Notes under the pieces: model-generated
The model's input: the letters and a program-made list of their open reading frames with translations, nothing else
The model's database searches: none
What the model was told of the DNA's origin: nothing
Assembly: GCA_022885665.1 (NCBI GenBank)
Contig: JAGQDJ010000054.1
Coordinates: 124,001-188,000 of the forward strand
Direction of reading: 5' to 3'
Length of the DNA: 64,000 nucleotides
Source of the DNA: Triops longicaudatus
Lineage: Eukaryota > Arthropoda > Branchiopoda > Notostraca > Triopsidae
Shown here: positions 49,074-61,528 of the stretch, one piece after another
How the letters are laid out: every line of letters starts with the position of its first letter
How positions within the stretch are numbered: position 1 is the stretch's first letter
Program-made: the position numbers and the translations under genes

Positions 49074-50807
49074 TGTTGTTTGGTAGGCTACGTGCTCGCT
49101 GACAGACTGGTGTACTTTCGGTTCGTTGTAGGGGTAGCCATCCCTAGAATTTGTTGACTCATGGAAAGAGCTGTTATTTTTCGGATTTTTTTTTTATCTC
49201 TCCTTTCTGTCCTCCTTTTAGAATTTTTTTTTTTATCTTGTAGACTTTGTATTCAGCCTACACCGACTTTCGTACTAACGATGGCGTAACGGCTAACCCC
49301 GGGGGGTCCATAGTTGTGTGGTGGATAAGAGCCTTTCAGAAGAGCCTAGTTTTCTCGTTGAATGCAGCTTTTGGTGTAAAAAATGCAACTCCCGCTATTC
49401 TGCATTGGAATGCGTGAGAACACTAGCGTTCTAACTAGTTGAAAGTTAGAGATTTCCCATGTTTAAATGTTTACGGAGAACAGAAATTAATCGAAAAATT
49501 TTTCCCGTTGATGCTTATGGTAGGCTAAATTAGCGCTGTTAGTCTTTTCTTGACTAGAGTGATAAAATAATATAGCACAAACTATCCTTCGTGGCAGGTA
49601 CTTTCACCTATAAGTCATGTTTATGATTAATGACGATGATAAAGCCTCGGTTGCACGGAAATCCGGTTAGCAGGGTACGTAGACCGAGAAGAATTCTTGG
49701 CTTTCATTGCTTCCGATGAATACAGTGTTGCGTACACCTTTTTGTTATTGAAGCGAAACTATTGACAAATAGTTTCGCTTCAATAAAAAAATGGCTTTTA
49801 TCTGCTTCGCTTTTGTGATCCATAACATTGAAATACGCAGCAGATTTACTAATTGCTATGCCTATACACTTGTAGAGATAAGCTTATCTAATGCGTGTTA
49901 AGAGGACTCATTATTGCTCTTTGGATTATCACCCAGTCCAATGCCTTTCAAATATTGTAGTTTACAAATCCGAAGATTAAAAGTTTAGAAAGTATTGGTA
50001 CTACCCACTTAAGAAACTAAGTGCGTTGGAAAGTTTAAAACATATGACCAGAATTTTTTTTTACGTAACGAGTATTATCCCATGTACGCTGTGAACTATC
50101 GTCAGTTTTGCAATTTTGTATTACTCCTTTTCTGTAAAGCACGCAGTATAATTAGAATTATCCAGCATGGCATCTGTTAAACTTTAAAAACTTGGAGAAC
50201 TTCAACTGTCCTTATTGTTGAGAAATCTTACGTAACTAGTAAGGGTAGGATGGTGCGCAAGCCTGTCCGGTTTCTATAGCCTTCCCGGATTCGGATGTTT
50301 GAACCTTCACCTTGTACTTTTCCACCTGTTTTTTGCCACGTCGTTCTCTATTTCACCTTGACGTTTCCTACCTATTTTACCACGTCACTCCCTAGGCGAA
50401 CCTACCTGACCTTGAAAAAAGGGAGTTCGGAGTCATGCACCAGTCGAAGGCGAAAACCCAAGCGTGAAGGAGCAATTTATAGTGAACAGTACCGTAGTTA
50501 TCCTTTCTTTTCTGTATTCTGTGCACCAGTCGGCGTATGTTTTAAGTTTGGGTAATAAAGTTTGTGTATCTAGTTATCCGGAAAACCTGTGCCTTTATTT
50601 TTCATCGCATTTTCCCACACTTATTTTAAAAACAAAGTTATTTTAATTCTCCTCTTTTCTCAGTATTACGTCCTTTTGATTCTTACATTCTCGTTATAAA
50701 CAGCATAATGGAAGTCAATTATTTGTCGCATTTTATTCACAGAACACTTATTCATGTTTGCATCGTACACGATATGTAATTTAAAAAAAAGTGCGAACTG
50801 CACGGCG
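49074..50807. other. Spacer between dehydrogenase copies F and G
   Basis: The longest spacer in the array. No gene. Contains the perfect hairpin at 49745-49786; otherwise AT-rich without recognised repeats. Confidence 0.4.
49745..49786. repeat. Perfect 19-bp inverted repeat with 4-nt loop
   Basis: TTATTGAAGCGAAACTATT (49745-49763) is followed by GACA and then by its exact complement (49768-49786). Such a perfect, nearly loop-less palindrome forms a stable hairpin in RNA or a cruciform in DNA. It is too short for a microRNA precursor. Its role is unknown; it may be a transposon footprint or a foldback insertion. Confidence 0.85.
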
Positions 50808-51894
50808 TTACCAAGGCATGGGTTGACCTTCCCAGTTCAAAAAGCAACCACTTTGTGCGCTTTTCAAGTTTTGCAAAGTTTTCACAATTGAAAAAGCACT
50901 CTGATCGCCAGTTAACTCGCCACTGGAACCACCCATGTCAGTGACCACCTAGAGGAAGCACATAATCTTATTTGTAAGCTCAGGTAAGGATTTCAAAACG
51001 TACCCATCCTGGGTGAAACGAAACTACAGTTACGTTCGGTTTTTCAGCTGCCACACATCTTGTGATCATGTTAAGAGCAGCCTTAAGGAAATAAAATTAC
51101 AAAGCGCATTTAGAAGTTCAAACTATGTCAATGAATGTAGGGAAACAAATTACAGAAATATATGAATGTTGCTTGCTTAAAGTTGAGCAGAAGTAATTAA
51201 TACTTACTTTACTGCAGAAATAAGGCAAAATGTTGCCAAACCCTGCGCTCAGACCCAGTTTATGTGTTTCAGGTGCTGTAGTGAGTGAGCCACCGATTGA
51301 ACTAATGTTCACGATTACAGCATTTTTTGCCTTTGTTTCGTTAGCTGGTTCAATTTCAGCTGCTTTTTCCAAGAGGGGCATGAAAGTCTTGAAAAACTGA
51401 TTTAGAAACTTTTGTGGTAATGTAAGTAGGGTTTCTGTACTTGCATAATCAAAACTGGGGAAACGGAATTCACTGTGTAAGTTTCAATGAACTGCTCAGC
51501 AGTGACTTCTTCGAATCTCGGGGCGGTGAGCATAATGGCAGCATTATTAATAAGCATGTTCAGACCTTTCTCGGACACTTTTTCTTCAACGACCTTGGCA
51601 GCTTTCTTGATTGATTCTGCATTGGATACATCTGAAAAGAAAAACATAGTAACTTTATATCACACGAAAGATTATTATATCGTGCTAAGGATAATATTGA
51701 GCGCATTAAGTACCCAGTTGGACTATGTGTACTTTAGTATTTTCCTTCGCAAATTCTTGCAGTTCCGTAGCACTGTTCGGCGAGCGACAGGTCGCAAAAA
51801 CTAATTCCACATCGGGTAGTATTGCAAGCTGCTTTACGAGACTCAGGCCAATACCGCGGTTTCCGCCCGTAAGTAAAACGTTTCCGTGTACCAT
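50808..51894 (-). CDS. Sniffer/C-factor-like short-chain dehydrogenase (copy G)
   Basis: Exons in order of translation: 51894-51714, 51631-51441, 51387-51208, 51081-51004, 50948-50808; about 256 residues. TGGNRGIG, ATCRSP, ISSIGGS, YFCSK, HPGW and TDMGGS are present, ending PMPW. The NNAG motif that stabilises the central sheet is NNAA (MLINNAAIM), a change not seen in the other copies. The following residues (MLTAPRFEEV) are also diverged. It may still fold, since the Asn pair is kept. A TATAAA motif lies about 50 nt upstream of the start codon, implying a very short leader. Confidence 0.88.
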
Positions 51895-52787
51895 GGTAAC
51901 AACTTGCGTTAGTTCTGCTGGTGTAGGTGCTTACGTTCCTTTATAAGTGCTGTGAAGATTCTCTCGACTCATGAGATGTCCCTGTATAAGTCATTGTTTA
52001 TCTTTGTTTCTTGGTTGTCTTGTCTGTTTTATCTTCTTTCCTTTGAACTCTAGTTTACACCGATTGTATTGGACCTGATTTCCCAATCCAGTGGCGGTGC
52101 TTCGGTTCATGGATAGTCGGAATGCCTGGCACCTGATAGGAAGATTAAAACACTTTCCCTGTATTTTGAATAGTTTTATCACTGATTTTGAAAGGAAGTC
52201 TTCCATTAAACCATCTTTAGACTCCTCCATAGTCACCGGCCGTAACTCTCGTTTCAAGCAGTATTTTATCACCAAAGCCCTAAAAGGGGTCCTTCCCCAA
52301 GCTATTTTGTGCTTAGTCATGGGACGGGATTTGGTGTCAAGTGTAGGAGTCCTGGGTATTTGTATAGAAGTAGCCTACTGACAAAAGCATTTAACTTTCT
52401 CACATCCTTTTTCGGGAGAGTTTTGAGTACTAGGTGCATAACTGGTTATTACAGAGTAAAACGCTTTAATAGTAATTGAAACGAAATAGGTATACGAAAT
52501 AGTTACGAGATTCTGTAAAATATATTAAAAGATAGTTGTTGTCAAAAAGTATTCTAAACCGTGCATTATATATAAAATTAGACAATGAATTGTTTATTCA
52601 GATATATAATTTGTATTTTTTTATCTTCTTAAAGGATAAATGGAAACGACTTGTGTACGAACCGTACGAAATTTTAACTTCTTCTTTCCATATATTTGTA
52701 TTACTATTATATTTTGCATTTCTTCCACAATCTTCAAAATAGCGTGCGATCTTTCTCAGAGAGGCCATTTAAAGTTAAAAAACTGTT
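51895..52787. other. Spacer between dehydrogenase copies G and H
   Basis: Holds the TATA motif of G at 51940-51945 and otherwise no recognised gene or repeat. Confidence 0.4.
51940..51945 (-). promoter_or_regulatory. TATA box of dehydrogenase copy G
   Basis: On the minus strand CACTTATAAAGGAACG carries TATAAA 46-51 nt before the ATG at 51894. Spacing leaves room for a leader of about 15-20 nt. The other copies show only weaker AT-rich matches. Confidence 0.45.
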
Positions 52788-53889
52788 TCACCAAGGCACT
52801 ATATGACCTTCCCAATTGAGAAAGGTACCAGTTTGCTCTGGTTTCAAAGTTTGTAGTGTTTTTACGATTGCAGATGCACTCTCGTCACCCGTCAAGTCTG
52901 CTTCTGGTCCTGCCATATCCGTTGCTACCTGCAAGATAATAATTGAAATGACAAGTAAATAATTACCTTTATTAAAAATGAACAAGAAGAAGGATTTACC
53001 ACTCCGGGGTGAATAGCCACGACGATGATCTTCGGTTTCTCCACAGCAGTACATCTTGTAATCATGTTCAGAGCGGCCTTCAGAGATAAAAGATTATTAG
53101 ATATGGCTGTTATGCGAGTTGTCGTAGACATGGTTACGCACTTTACTGCAGAAATATGGTATTAAGGTGCCGTATGTTCCAACAATCTTCCCGTGCAGTT
53201 CAGGAATTTCTGTTAGGGAGCCGCCTATCGAGCTGATATTCACAACCATCGTGTTCTTCGTTTCACTGGCCGGTTGAATTTCTGCTGCTTTTTCCAGCAA
53301 AGGAAGTAAAGCCTGAGAAATAATAAATATATAGGTTTTCTATAGATATTTATTGGTTCTGTTTCTTTGGCGTTCTGTTTATGAAGAATTGTAGTTCATA
53401 GCTTTTTAATGATAAAGCTTATAAATTTGCTTGCTTATAGGAATCGTACTTGAGTAACCATCAAAGGACCGACGGAATTGGTAGCATAGTTCTCCATAAG
53501 TAATTCCGCTGTTAACTGTTCTAGCGTGGGGGCAAATCGTAGAATACCGGCATTGTTGATTAATAAGTTAAGTCCTTTTCCGCCCACTATCTCTCCGACA
53601 ATCTTAGCGGCATTTTTGATAGACTGCAAACTAGAAACGTCTTAAGAAAGATACAAAAATTGCATTTTATTGTATGGGAAAAGTTAATTTACTTTTGTTT
53701 GTAATTACCTAAAGGAAGAATCTGCACTTTGTTGTGCTCTTTAGCTAGTGCATGCAATGCTTTAGCAGAATCAGGCGAACGGCATGTTGCTAGAATTAGG
53801 TCAATTTCGGGCACCAGTAAAAGCTGCTTCACAAAATGAAAACCAATACCGCGGTTGGAGCCGGTAATTAAAACGTTCCCAAAGAGCAT
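52788..53889 (-). CDS. Sniffer/C-factor-like short-chain dehydrogenase (copy H)
   Basis: Exons in order of translation: 53889-53709, 53640-53450, 53312-53142, 53077-53000, 52928-52788; about 253 residues. TGSNRGIG, ATCRSP, NNAGIL, ISSIGGS and YFCSK are intact, ending IVPW. The conserved HPGW is HPGV and the next motif is ATDMAGP where the neighbours have ITDMGGP, so the loop that closes over the substrate differs. The active-site exon is two codons shorter than in F and I, between the acid-rich PASETK and NTMVVN. Splice sites are all GT-AG. Confidence 0.88.
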
Positions 53890-54451
53890 TGTCGCAACGT
53901 GAAGTACTTTTCACACTCCTTGATAGAATGCGCTGGATTGCTGTCGTGCTAACAAAGTTAGTCGAAATACACGCGTACAGCAATATCTTCGTTTATCTTG
54001 AGATAAGACTCCGCTTCGTACGACAGTTAGTTTGCCTCTGAATTTGTCAGTATTTCGCACAGTGTCTTATAAAGTGTGTTTGGTAGTTTCGTACAATGTT
54101 CCAGTGCTTTTTAATAAAATTGCGAGATGGTGAAAAAGTGCAACTACGCACGTAATATAGTTGCCGTAGAAACAAAGGCTTCTTTCACATATCGACAACA
54201 AGATCAAAAGCGAAGTGTAACCATGGGGCTGCGGTACGTCTAAACGCATAGTCAGGGTATGACCAACTAAGATTCTATTGCGCTGATTTGTAAATCGCCT
54301 ACGTGCTACATCACACGCGCGACTTGTAGGATATGAATTCATTTCAAGCTTGAGAACGTGTGTATTGTTATCTTCCTTTTAAATCTGTATGCAAAATTGG
54401 GCTACTGAGTTTTTTGTAAATTTGTAATACAACTTTTTAAGTCACGTTGTT
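53890..54451. other. Spacer between dehydrogenase copies H and I
   Basis: About 560 bases without a recognised gene or repeat. Confidence 0.4.
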
Positions 54452-55631
54452 TTACCAAGGCACTGGTTGGCCTTCCCAATTTATAAAACAACCGGTATGC
54501 TCACTTTTCAGGTTTTGCAAAGTTTTTACAATAGACGAAGCACTCTGGTCACCAGTTAATAATCCATTTGGACCTCCCATATCCGTAATTACCTAAAAAT
54601 GGAGCGTAATCCAGAATTTTTAAACAAAATTTGGGATAATTTTGGGCATACCCATCCTGGGTGCACTGCCACGACAGTTAAGTTAGGTCGTTCAACGGCA
54701 ACACATCTTGTAACCATATTAAGAGCGGCCTGGGGAAACATATGTTAAAATGAACTATTGTCATTTGATATAAGTTTGTTGCTGAAATACCCACAATTTC
54801 AGTATTAACAGGCAACCGAATGCAAAAGGAAACAATAATTTAGAAACATGTATAGACATTATTAAAAAAATCTTCCAGAAATGTCTCAGACTAAGATCAC
54901 AATAAACAGTTACCGTAAAATTATTCTAATGAGTTCGAGTTAAAAGGTTTAACGACAGTAAATTAAAAATTACCTTGCTGCAGAAGTAAGGCAACGCGTT
55001 GCCAAGAGAATCTAACCCCCGACTGTGTAAGTCCGGAATAGAGCTTAATGATCCACCCACTGAGCTGATATTCACAATAACTCCGTTCTTCGCTGCAGTT
55101 TCATTGACTGGTTTCGTTTCAGCCGCTTTTTCCAACAGAGGAAGGAAAGCCTTACAGTAGCGAGAGTTAAAGCACTTTTTCCTAAAATAGATGGTTTTAC
55201 CTGCGTGACCATAAGCGGAGCAACAGCATTGGTAGCGTAATTCTCCATCATCTTGTCACCAGTAAGTACTTCTCCTTTGGGAGCGTATCGCAAAATTCCG
55301 GCGTTGTTAATCAGCATGTTAAGACCCTTCTCGGCTACTTTTTCTTCAACGACCTTGGCAGCATTTTGTATTGATTCCGCATTGGATATGTCTTTTAACG
55401 ATAAAGAGTCTTCAATTTAATAGATTGTATACAATAGAGTACTAGTATACCAAGCTGCAGGATTTGGACTTTAGCGTTTTCTTTTGCTGTTTCCTGTAGA
55501 TCTTTTGCGTCATTTGGAGAACGGCAAGTTGCTAGGATGAGCTCCACGTCTGGCAACAGTAAAAGCTGTTTCACGAGACTAAGTCCAATGCCTCGATTAG
55601 CACCGGTCACTAAAACGCTTCCGAAAACCAT
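54452..55631 (-). CDS. Sniffer/C-factor-like short-chain dehydrogenase (copy I)
   Basis: Exons in order of translation: 55631-55451, 55391-55201, 55150-54974, 54729-54652, 54592-54452; about 255 residues. TGANRGIG, ATCRSP, NNAGIL, ISSVGGS, YFCSK, HPGW and TDMGGP are all canonical, ending PVPW. It is the first gene of the array in transcription order and the most canonical. Its NNAG exon resembles that of G (AESI..AAKVVEEKV.EKGLNM), pointing to a shared duplication or gene conversion. Expected to be an NADPH-dependent carbonyl reductase like Drosophila sniffer, which removes lipid-derived aldehydes; the true substrate here is unknown. Confidence 0.92.
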
Positions 55632-58600
55632 AGTTCCAGCGTTTGCTCTTCAGCTCACACAACTGGCTATACTGACGGTTGAAGGACGACTACAACCCGC
55701 GATTGTAGTTGAACGTGTGATAAGATTATCAGTATGAATAAGGCAAGATGATACACATTAACCCAACTTCTGTTTACTGCTCTTGATATAAAGTTCGTTA
55801 ATCTAGTCTTAGCACTTCTTTCATTATGACATTTAAGATGCCATGCAAAATGTAAAGCCCTATCCAGAGAGAGAACGCCAGAAGTTGCTCAGATAAGAAG
55901 ACATGCATATTCTAATTTTGAGCTGTGGTAGCAACTCGATCTACAAAGTAAAGACAACTAACTTACAAAATGTGTGGCTTTATTAAAATGAACAGACAAC
56001 CGCTCACGGGCAAACTAAATTAAATGTAGTGTAACCAGTTCACTTTAATCTCAAATTAATTGAGTCAAGCCATTTCAAATCTCCTGCGCAGTGAAAATGC
56101 TTATGTAAACTAAATATATACTAAATATAAAGTAAACATTTAGAGTACTGTATATTTTGCTGTTCATATGAACTTCATTCCTACGAGGAGAAAACAAGTG
56201 AGCAAGAGGAGGACTGCGACCGGTCAATGCAGGAATGTGGCAAATTCCGCATGCGACGCTGTTGCTAAGCCTGTTTGGGCGCTGATGACTCAACGGTTCG
56301 TAAGTTGAAAACGTGTTTTTGTAGAAGCCGGCTGTAAAATCTTCTGCATTGAAGCTGTGAGCGAGTTTGGTAAGGAGCGCATAAAATGAGCGTTACGAAA
56401 GCTACACTTGCAGTTTCTGAAAAAGTAGAAAACGCTTTATAAATAAGTTAGTAAAAATAGCAAATGAATTCCAGTGTGCGCGCTTGTCAGTTTCTTTACT
56501 TGTGCCACCTAACGGCGACCGACAAACCTTGTTACTTCATGTAGAGAAAGACGGCGGGGTAGAAATGTTTCGGACTGAGTGACGTACCCGTCTCGTCGAT
56601 CATTTTAGCATTTGGCGACTTTTCTCGTCCCGGTCCAATCCAACACTTTTTTTTGGAAAGTCTGTTCCAACCTAATAGACTTTAAATCGTCATTTTTCTA
56701 AGCCTTTTTGAGGCTATCCAACGAGATGGTTTTCAAAATAAGCGACAACGAAAACTTTTACCCATTACTGTCACCCGCACGTCACTTTTATTTTGTAGTG
56801 TATAATCTGTTAGCATAGTCATTCTTAGATCCATTAATTAGAATAGTCATTCTTTACAGATTACGTGTTCGTTATTCACTTTCTAAGTACGCGTTGTAGC
56901 AAAACCTAATGAGGAACGCATTTAAGATTAGCTCATTTGGAAACGTTCAAAATGTCAAAAAAGCTAATTGATCTCTTTAAACTAACTGAGTTAATTTTTT
57001 GCTAAGAAACGTTCAAGCCTGTTAAGCAAATTCACGTAACATAGCTTATTCGATTGTACAGAGGTATTATTCAACAGAGAAAATAAAATTCTGCTTTACT
57101 AAAAAATTAGTTGAATGATAAAAAAAAATCCAAAAAGGCATGAATTTTGTTTAAAATAACCCTAATTGGTAGTAGTAATTTAAACCAAGAAAATATAGTA
57201 AAACTCTGTGATGTGGAAATTTTCCGATAATGTCAACGGCCATGGCAAAAACCTCCCTTTTTTTAACTATGGGTTTTCCGAAGTTTTTCCAAAAACAGTT
57301 CACAAAAGTAATAAGAAATCATAAGATGGGATTTATTTTTCACTCTTGGTACTATTCCGCATGGAGTTTTTCTAACATTTCTTAATACAGTAAACACGTA
57401 CGTCGATTTATTTTTAGCTATCCTACTTATCAATTACCCTGCACTCCCAAATGTTCACGAAACCAGAATAGGCCTTCTGCTGTAATTTACTATCCGTATT
57501 TAATATTCCTCAACGTTTTACAAGCAGTTATTGGCAGATTACGATTCAAAAAGTGATTTGGACGATGCTCGGACAAAACAATGGATTATTTGATCCGTCC
57601 TTAAATACGAGGATCACGGGCTACAGATCATGATTTGAAAATTTGAAGTACAGAGCATGGATCACGATCCGTGATCTGGATCTCATTTTTGCCCATCACT
57701 GTTTACAAGCGGGTAAAAAGAATTTTTTTAACAAGTTGCACACATGCTATACAAATAAGCATTATGTGCTATCAAGCAGGCCGTTATAAATACTGCAGCC
57801 TCTTCTCTTCGTTGTAATCCCTTGCTTACTTCTTGTTACACTGCCAAAAATTAAGCAAAGATAGAACATAATGAGTACGTAAGTTGAGCTCCCTTAAAAT
57901 TAATTTTAACGCAAAATATATGCTAATGAGCCCCAACACTTCCAATGCATCAACCGTGTCCGCAGAGAGAACGTTAAAATCAACCCAAGCTTATCTCACA
58001 TTGTATTAGCTATCCATTATGATCGAATGGGAGAGGAATAAAAACCAATCCTAGATGGTATTAAGTTTGTTAGTGCAATTGGTTGTACAAATAAGATGTA
58101 AATTAAGAAATCCGACAGCAGGCGCGAGCCTACGTCAGAACCTAAAATAAAAAAATATCCCTTGATTTTATCGGTTTAGTAACAGAAGTAAAAATGACTT
58201 ATGGAGACGATGCACCTGACCTGGAGACCACACAGCCCTACAGACCGCATTGCAAGCATAGCTTATATTTTCCCATTGCATCCATTCGCCATCTAGTATT
58301 TTTACGTTATGGGAACGGAAATAGGCAAAAGCTAAGTGGATCATAACCCCGAAATGAATTGTTGGACTGAAATTTTAATTTATTTTATAAATCACTTAAC
58401 ATAAACTGGAACAGTTTGAAGACCGATTTTTAAAATTTTTTTTCTGGAAAAAAAGCTCTGAAAATATAGTGGTGTTTTGCACATTTATAAAGCAACATTT
58501 TGTAAAAAAAAAAAAAAAAACCTCTTCGTTGTGAACTAGATTGGTTCTCTTTTACATTGTTGCAGGAAAGTTATTGTGAAATATCGAGCTTATTTCGTGA

Positions 58601-58923
58601 AATGGCCCGCGCCGTCTCCTCCTTATTCCCACATGTGTACGGAAGCCGTAATGGCTTTCCTTTGTCATAGCTCCTGCGGAAATTACAAAAGCATTCATAG
58701 AGGACGAAGAGAATTGGTCTACTGTGCTTATATAATGGTTAAGACCATCATTTGCCTAACGTCTTCAATTTTCTAGATAGCTGCCCAGTCAGTCGCACAT
58801 CAGTAATGTGCACAACAGGAACGGTTTAGTTTTCTCGCTGGTGTGGATAACATAACATCTCCTAACTTCTGAGAAAATAAAGCTCCTTCTCTCATACTTT
58901 GTCATCTGTAGAAGGAAGGGAAG
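55632..58923. other. Intergenic region
   Basis: No supported gene. Contains a poly-A run at about 58504-58520. A Cys-containing open stretch preceded by a possible acceptor lies at 58567-58776 but could not be tied to any family. The first few hundred bases should include the promoter of dehydrogenase I. Confidence 0.45.
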
Positions 58924-59641
58924 ATGTATATGAAGTACTTCATATTTATAACCTGGATCATGTGTAAGTAACATAGCATGTATATTCTAGGCGACGACTC
59001 AAAAATTTATTTAAACATTAGCCAAGTTTACGGAAACATCTGGGTATATGAAAAACGCTCAATGCGTGTCACACGGGGGCAGTAATCCCAGCCCTAAGCA
59101 ATTAATGAACGGTACTGCCGAACGGGCCTGGTCAGTTTCTTTACTGACATGCGCTATCCTGTGTGAAAAGCGATCCTGTATCTCGTACTCTTACGATGTA
59201 ACTACACAACAATGCATAACGCGAAACGTCAATACGTATTTGCCGGGCTACTTATGTGGAATAGCTGTGGATCAAGCTCGACAAAAATGCCAAGTGAAAG
59301 GGGAGACATACATCGCCTTCGGAGGTACATTCTTTTTTTTTTACTAAGTTTTCAGAAACCTGTACACAGGCGACTTGCGACAATTATTACAGACTTACGT
59401 AAAATTAGGAAAATTTTTGACTCCAATGCAGTGCGTTTGTGGAGCAGAGAAAGGTCCAGACTGGCTCACCTTTAGTACTACATCCTCGTATGACTGCATA
59501 GACAAGTGTACAGAACCCCCATGTCTCCTGAAGCTTGGATTGCTAGAACCGTGCGTGATCTGTAAAGGAGACGAAACTATTTGCAACCCGACCTACAACC
59601 CGCGTAGTGTCGTGGTTTCTATATGCGCAACAATGGCCTAG
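58924..59641 (+). CDS. Small secreted cysteine-rich protein with PAN/apple-like segment
   Basis: Proposed exons 58924-58963, 59022-59324 and 59370-59641 join in phase to about 204 residues. The first exon encodes a signal peptide (MKYFIFITWIM after an alternative upstream Met). The second holds SVSLLTCAILCEKRSCISYS then YDVTTQQC, a spacing seen in PAN/apple domains (C...C...C.S..YD....C). The third contains MQCVCGAEKGPDWL, DCIDKC, EPPCLL and CVICKGDETIC, giving about 17 Cys in the mature protein, consistent with a disulfide-rich extracellular product. The border of exon 3 is uncertain: an alternative acceptor at 59356 followed by a 33-nt intron (59399-59431) would change the middle to ETCTQATCDNYY. 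No specific family identified; not a tandem relative of its neighbours. Confidence 0.6.
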
Positions 59642-60079
59642 AATTACTAGTTACCTATTTTACTAACCAACTCTTAACTTACTCATTGCTATACATTATT
59701 CTAGTTAAAGCTGCAGTTTGACTTCACGTAGCAATTTGGTGTGTATTGCCATGCAGAAGCGCTGAGAGATTTTAGATTAAAACGAACTTTAGAGTGTACT
59801 GTGCAAGAGTGTACTTATAAACTGTAAACAGACATTAATACAAATGCCAGTGTTCGCATTATCAATGAAAGCATTCTTTGGTCATCTTAAGAAATAAGCC
59901 ACTGTCTATCCCATTCACTCAACAATCTGAGTTAATCCTTTAATTCGTACCTCGTACATATGAACTTTTTACAGCATTACTGGTGTAATACGTCAAGAGC
60001 TGTAATGAGCGCGCTTGCGATGACGCGAGCGTTCTTTTTAATTTTTTCTTTACGAGCACGAGAGCGCTCGCTCATACAG

Positions 60080-60706
60080 TGGCGCCATCAAAGGGTCAAA
60101 AATTAAACATCCGCAGCGAAAGCAAAGAAGCATCGAGAACAGTGTTTCAGAAGGGTAACGTTTTGGAACGGCATTTTCCCACTTTCTCTCGCAATTTCTG
60201 TTCGGTATTGAGGAATGGACTGAAACTTGGACAAAAGATGGGAGAGGAACGGAAAAAGTGCAGTTCCTAGAAAATGAACCGTTCAAAAACGCTGATTGAA
60301 AATATGTAACACAATAAATCAGTGCTTTTGTACAGTGGGTAACTAACCTAAAATTTGGTAGTAGTAGCAGAAATTTGGGCTACGGAACGACTGCAAGAAA
60401 AATCGTGAATAAGTTTACTTGAGAACTTTTTTTAAGAATATTTCAGTTATTTCAGTTATCTATTTACTACATATTATCAAGATATTTTAAAAAGTGCATT
60501 AAGACATTTTCTCCAAGTGAATAAAGTTTTTTTTAGCGTTTTCGAAAATTTTGTTTTCATGTGTATGATAAAACCTTTAAACTATAATTTCTTGCAAAAA
60601 TACTAGTCATTTTCACTAGTCAGTTTTGGGGTCACCTGAAAAGTTCATTGAATTTTCATCGTTGATAATGCGCTTACTGATTGAGGAGCGTACTTTGATG
60701 GCGCCA
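60080..60706. mobile_element. Candidate 627-bp element with 14-bp terminal inverted repeats
   Basis: TGGCGCCATCAAAG at the left end is exactly complementary to CTTTGATGGCGCCA at the right end. The similarity stops abruptly inside. No transposase frame lies between them. The palindromic GGCGCC core makes chance pairing easier, so this is only a candidate. Confidence 0.3.
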
Positions 60707-61528
60707 TCATGGTTGTGGGTGGGTGTTGTCGGCCAGTGTTAGTACAAATGGGGAAAATACCCAAAATCGATGGTGGAAAGGGGAGGGGGAGTTACAATTG
60801 CAAATTTCTGATGGAACCATTAAATTACGCTCCCTTATCAAGTGGTGAGTTTTCTTTTCGCTAAACAATGACAAGTTAATCTCTGAGTTGAACTTTTGAC
60901 TTTCTCACCAACCGACACGAAACGGCTTCCTAATAATTTGTTTATTAGCTGTTCTGAAAATTCGACGATGACAGTCGTTACTTATTGCAATTAAAAATTT
61001 TAGTGTCGAGATGAGACCCATTGTGAATAATTTACGCAATATTACCGAAGCAGCAACGTATAGTTATACTTCAGCAATGTATAACGTAGCTTTAAGGTGA
61101 ATTTTTCTTTTTTAGCTTGAAGGTGAGTTTTAAAATTATATTTTCACGAATTTTGTTTTCATTGGATAACGGGAGCTTCCATATCGGCCGTTTTAGGTAA
61201 TGAGTAAAAACTATTGAGAAGCAACTGTACCAAGAAAACAAAAGAAAGAGCCTAACTATTAAACAGTTAATATGATTAGCTACGTGAAGGACGGCCAGTA
61301 CAAAGAAGTATTTTTTCATTAGTTGAAAGCTGTCTCGTTTAAATGAAAGTTAAACTTCCGTTCGACAAATGGCAATACTGTACATATTGAGCTCGAACGC
61401 TCTCTTTTTTAGTTGCGAGCGAACGAACGAGTGCACGTACAGAAAAAAAAGCAAATTGCAGCCCTGAGTACATTACATTACAGTGTGCTACTCTGGAAGA
61501 GTTTAAGAAACTCATGAACATTGCCACC

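Noticed and set aside
58567..58776. Cys-containing stretch after a possible acceptor, upstream of the secreted protein
   Set aside because: No start codon in a sensible place, no family match, and the next gene has its own signal-peptide exon.
60079..60270. 63-codon plus-strand frame starting at the left inverted repeat
   Set aside because: Begins within the repeat, basic composition without domain features, and a similar-length frame on the other strand; no sign of selection.
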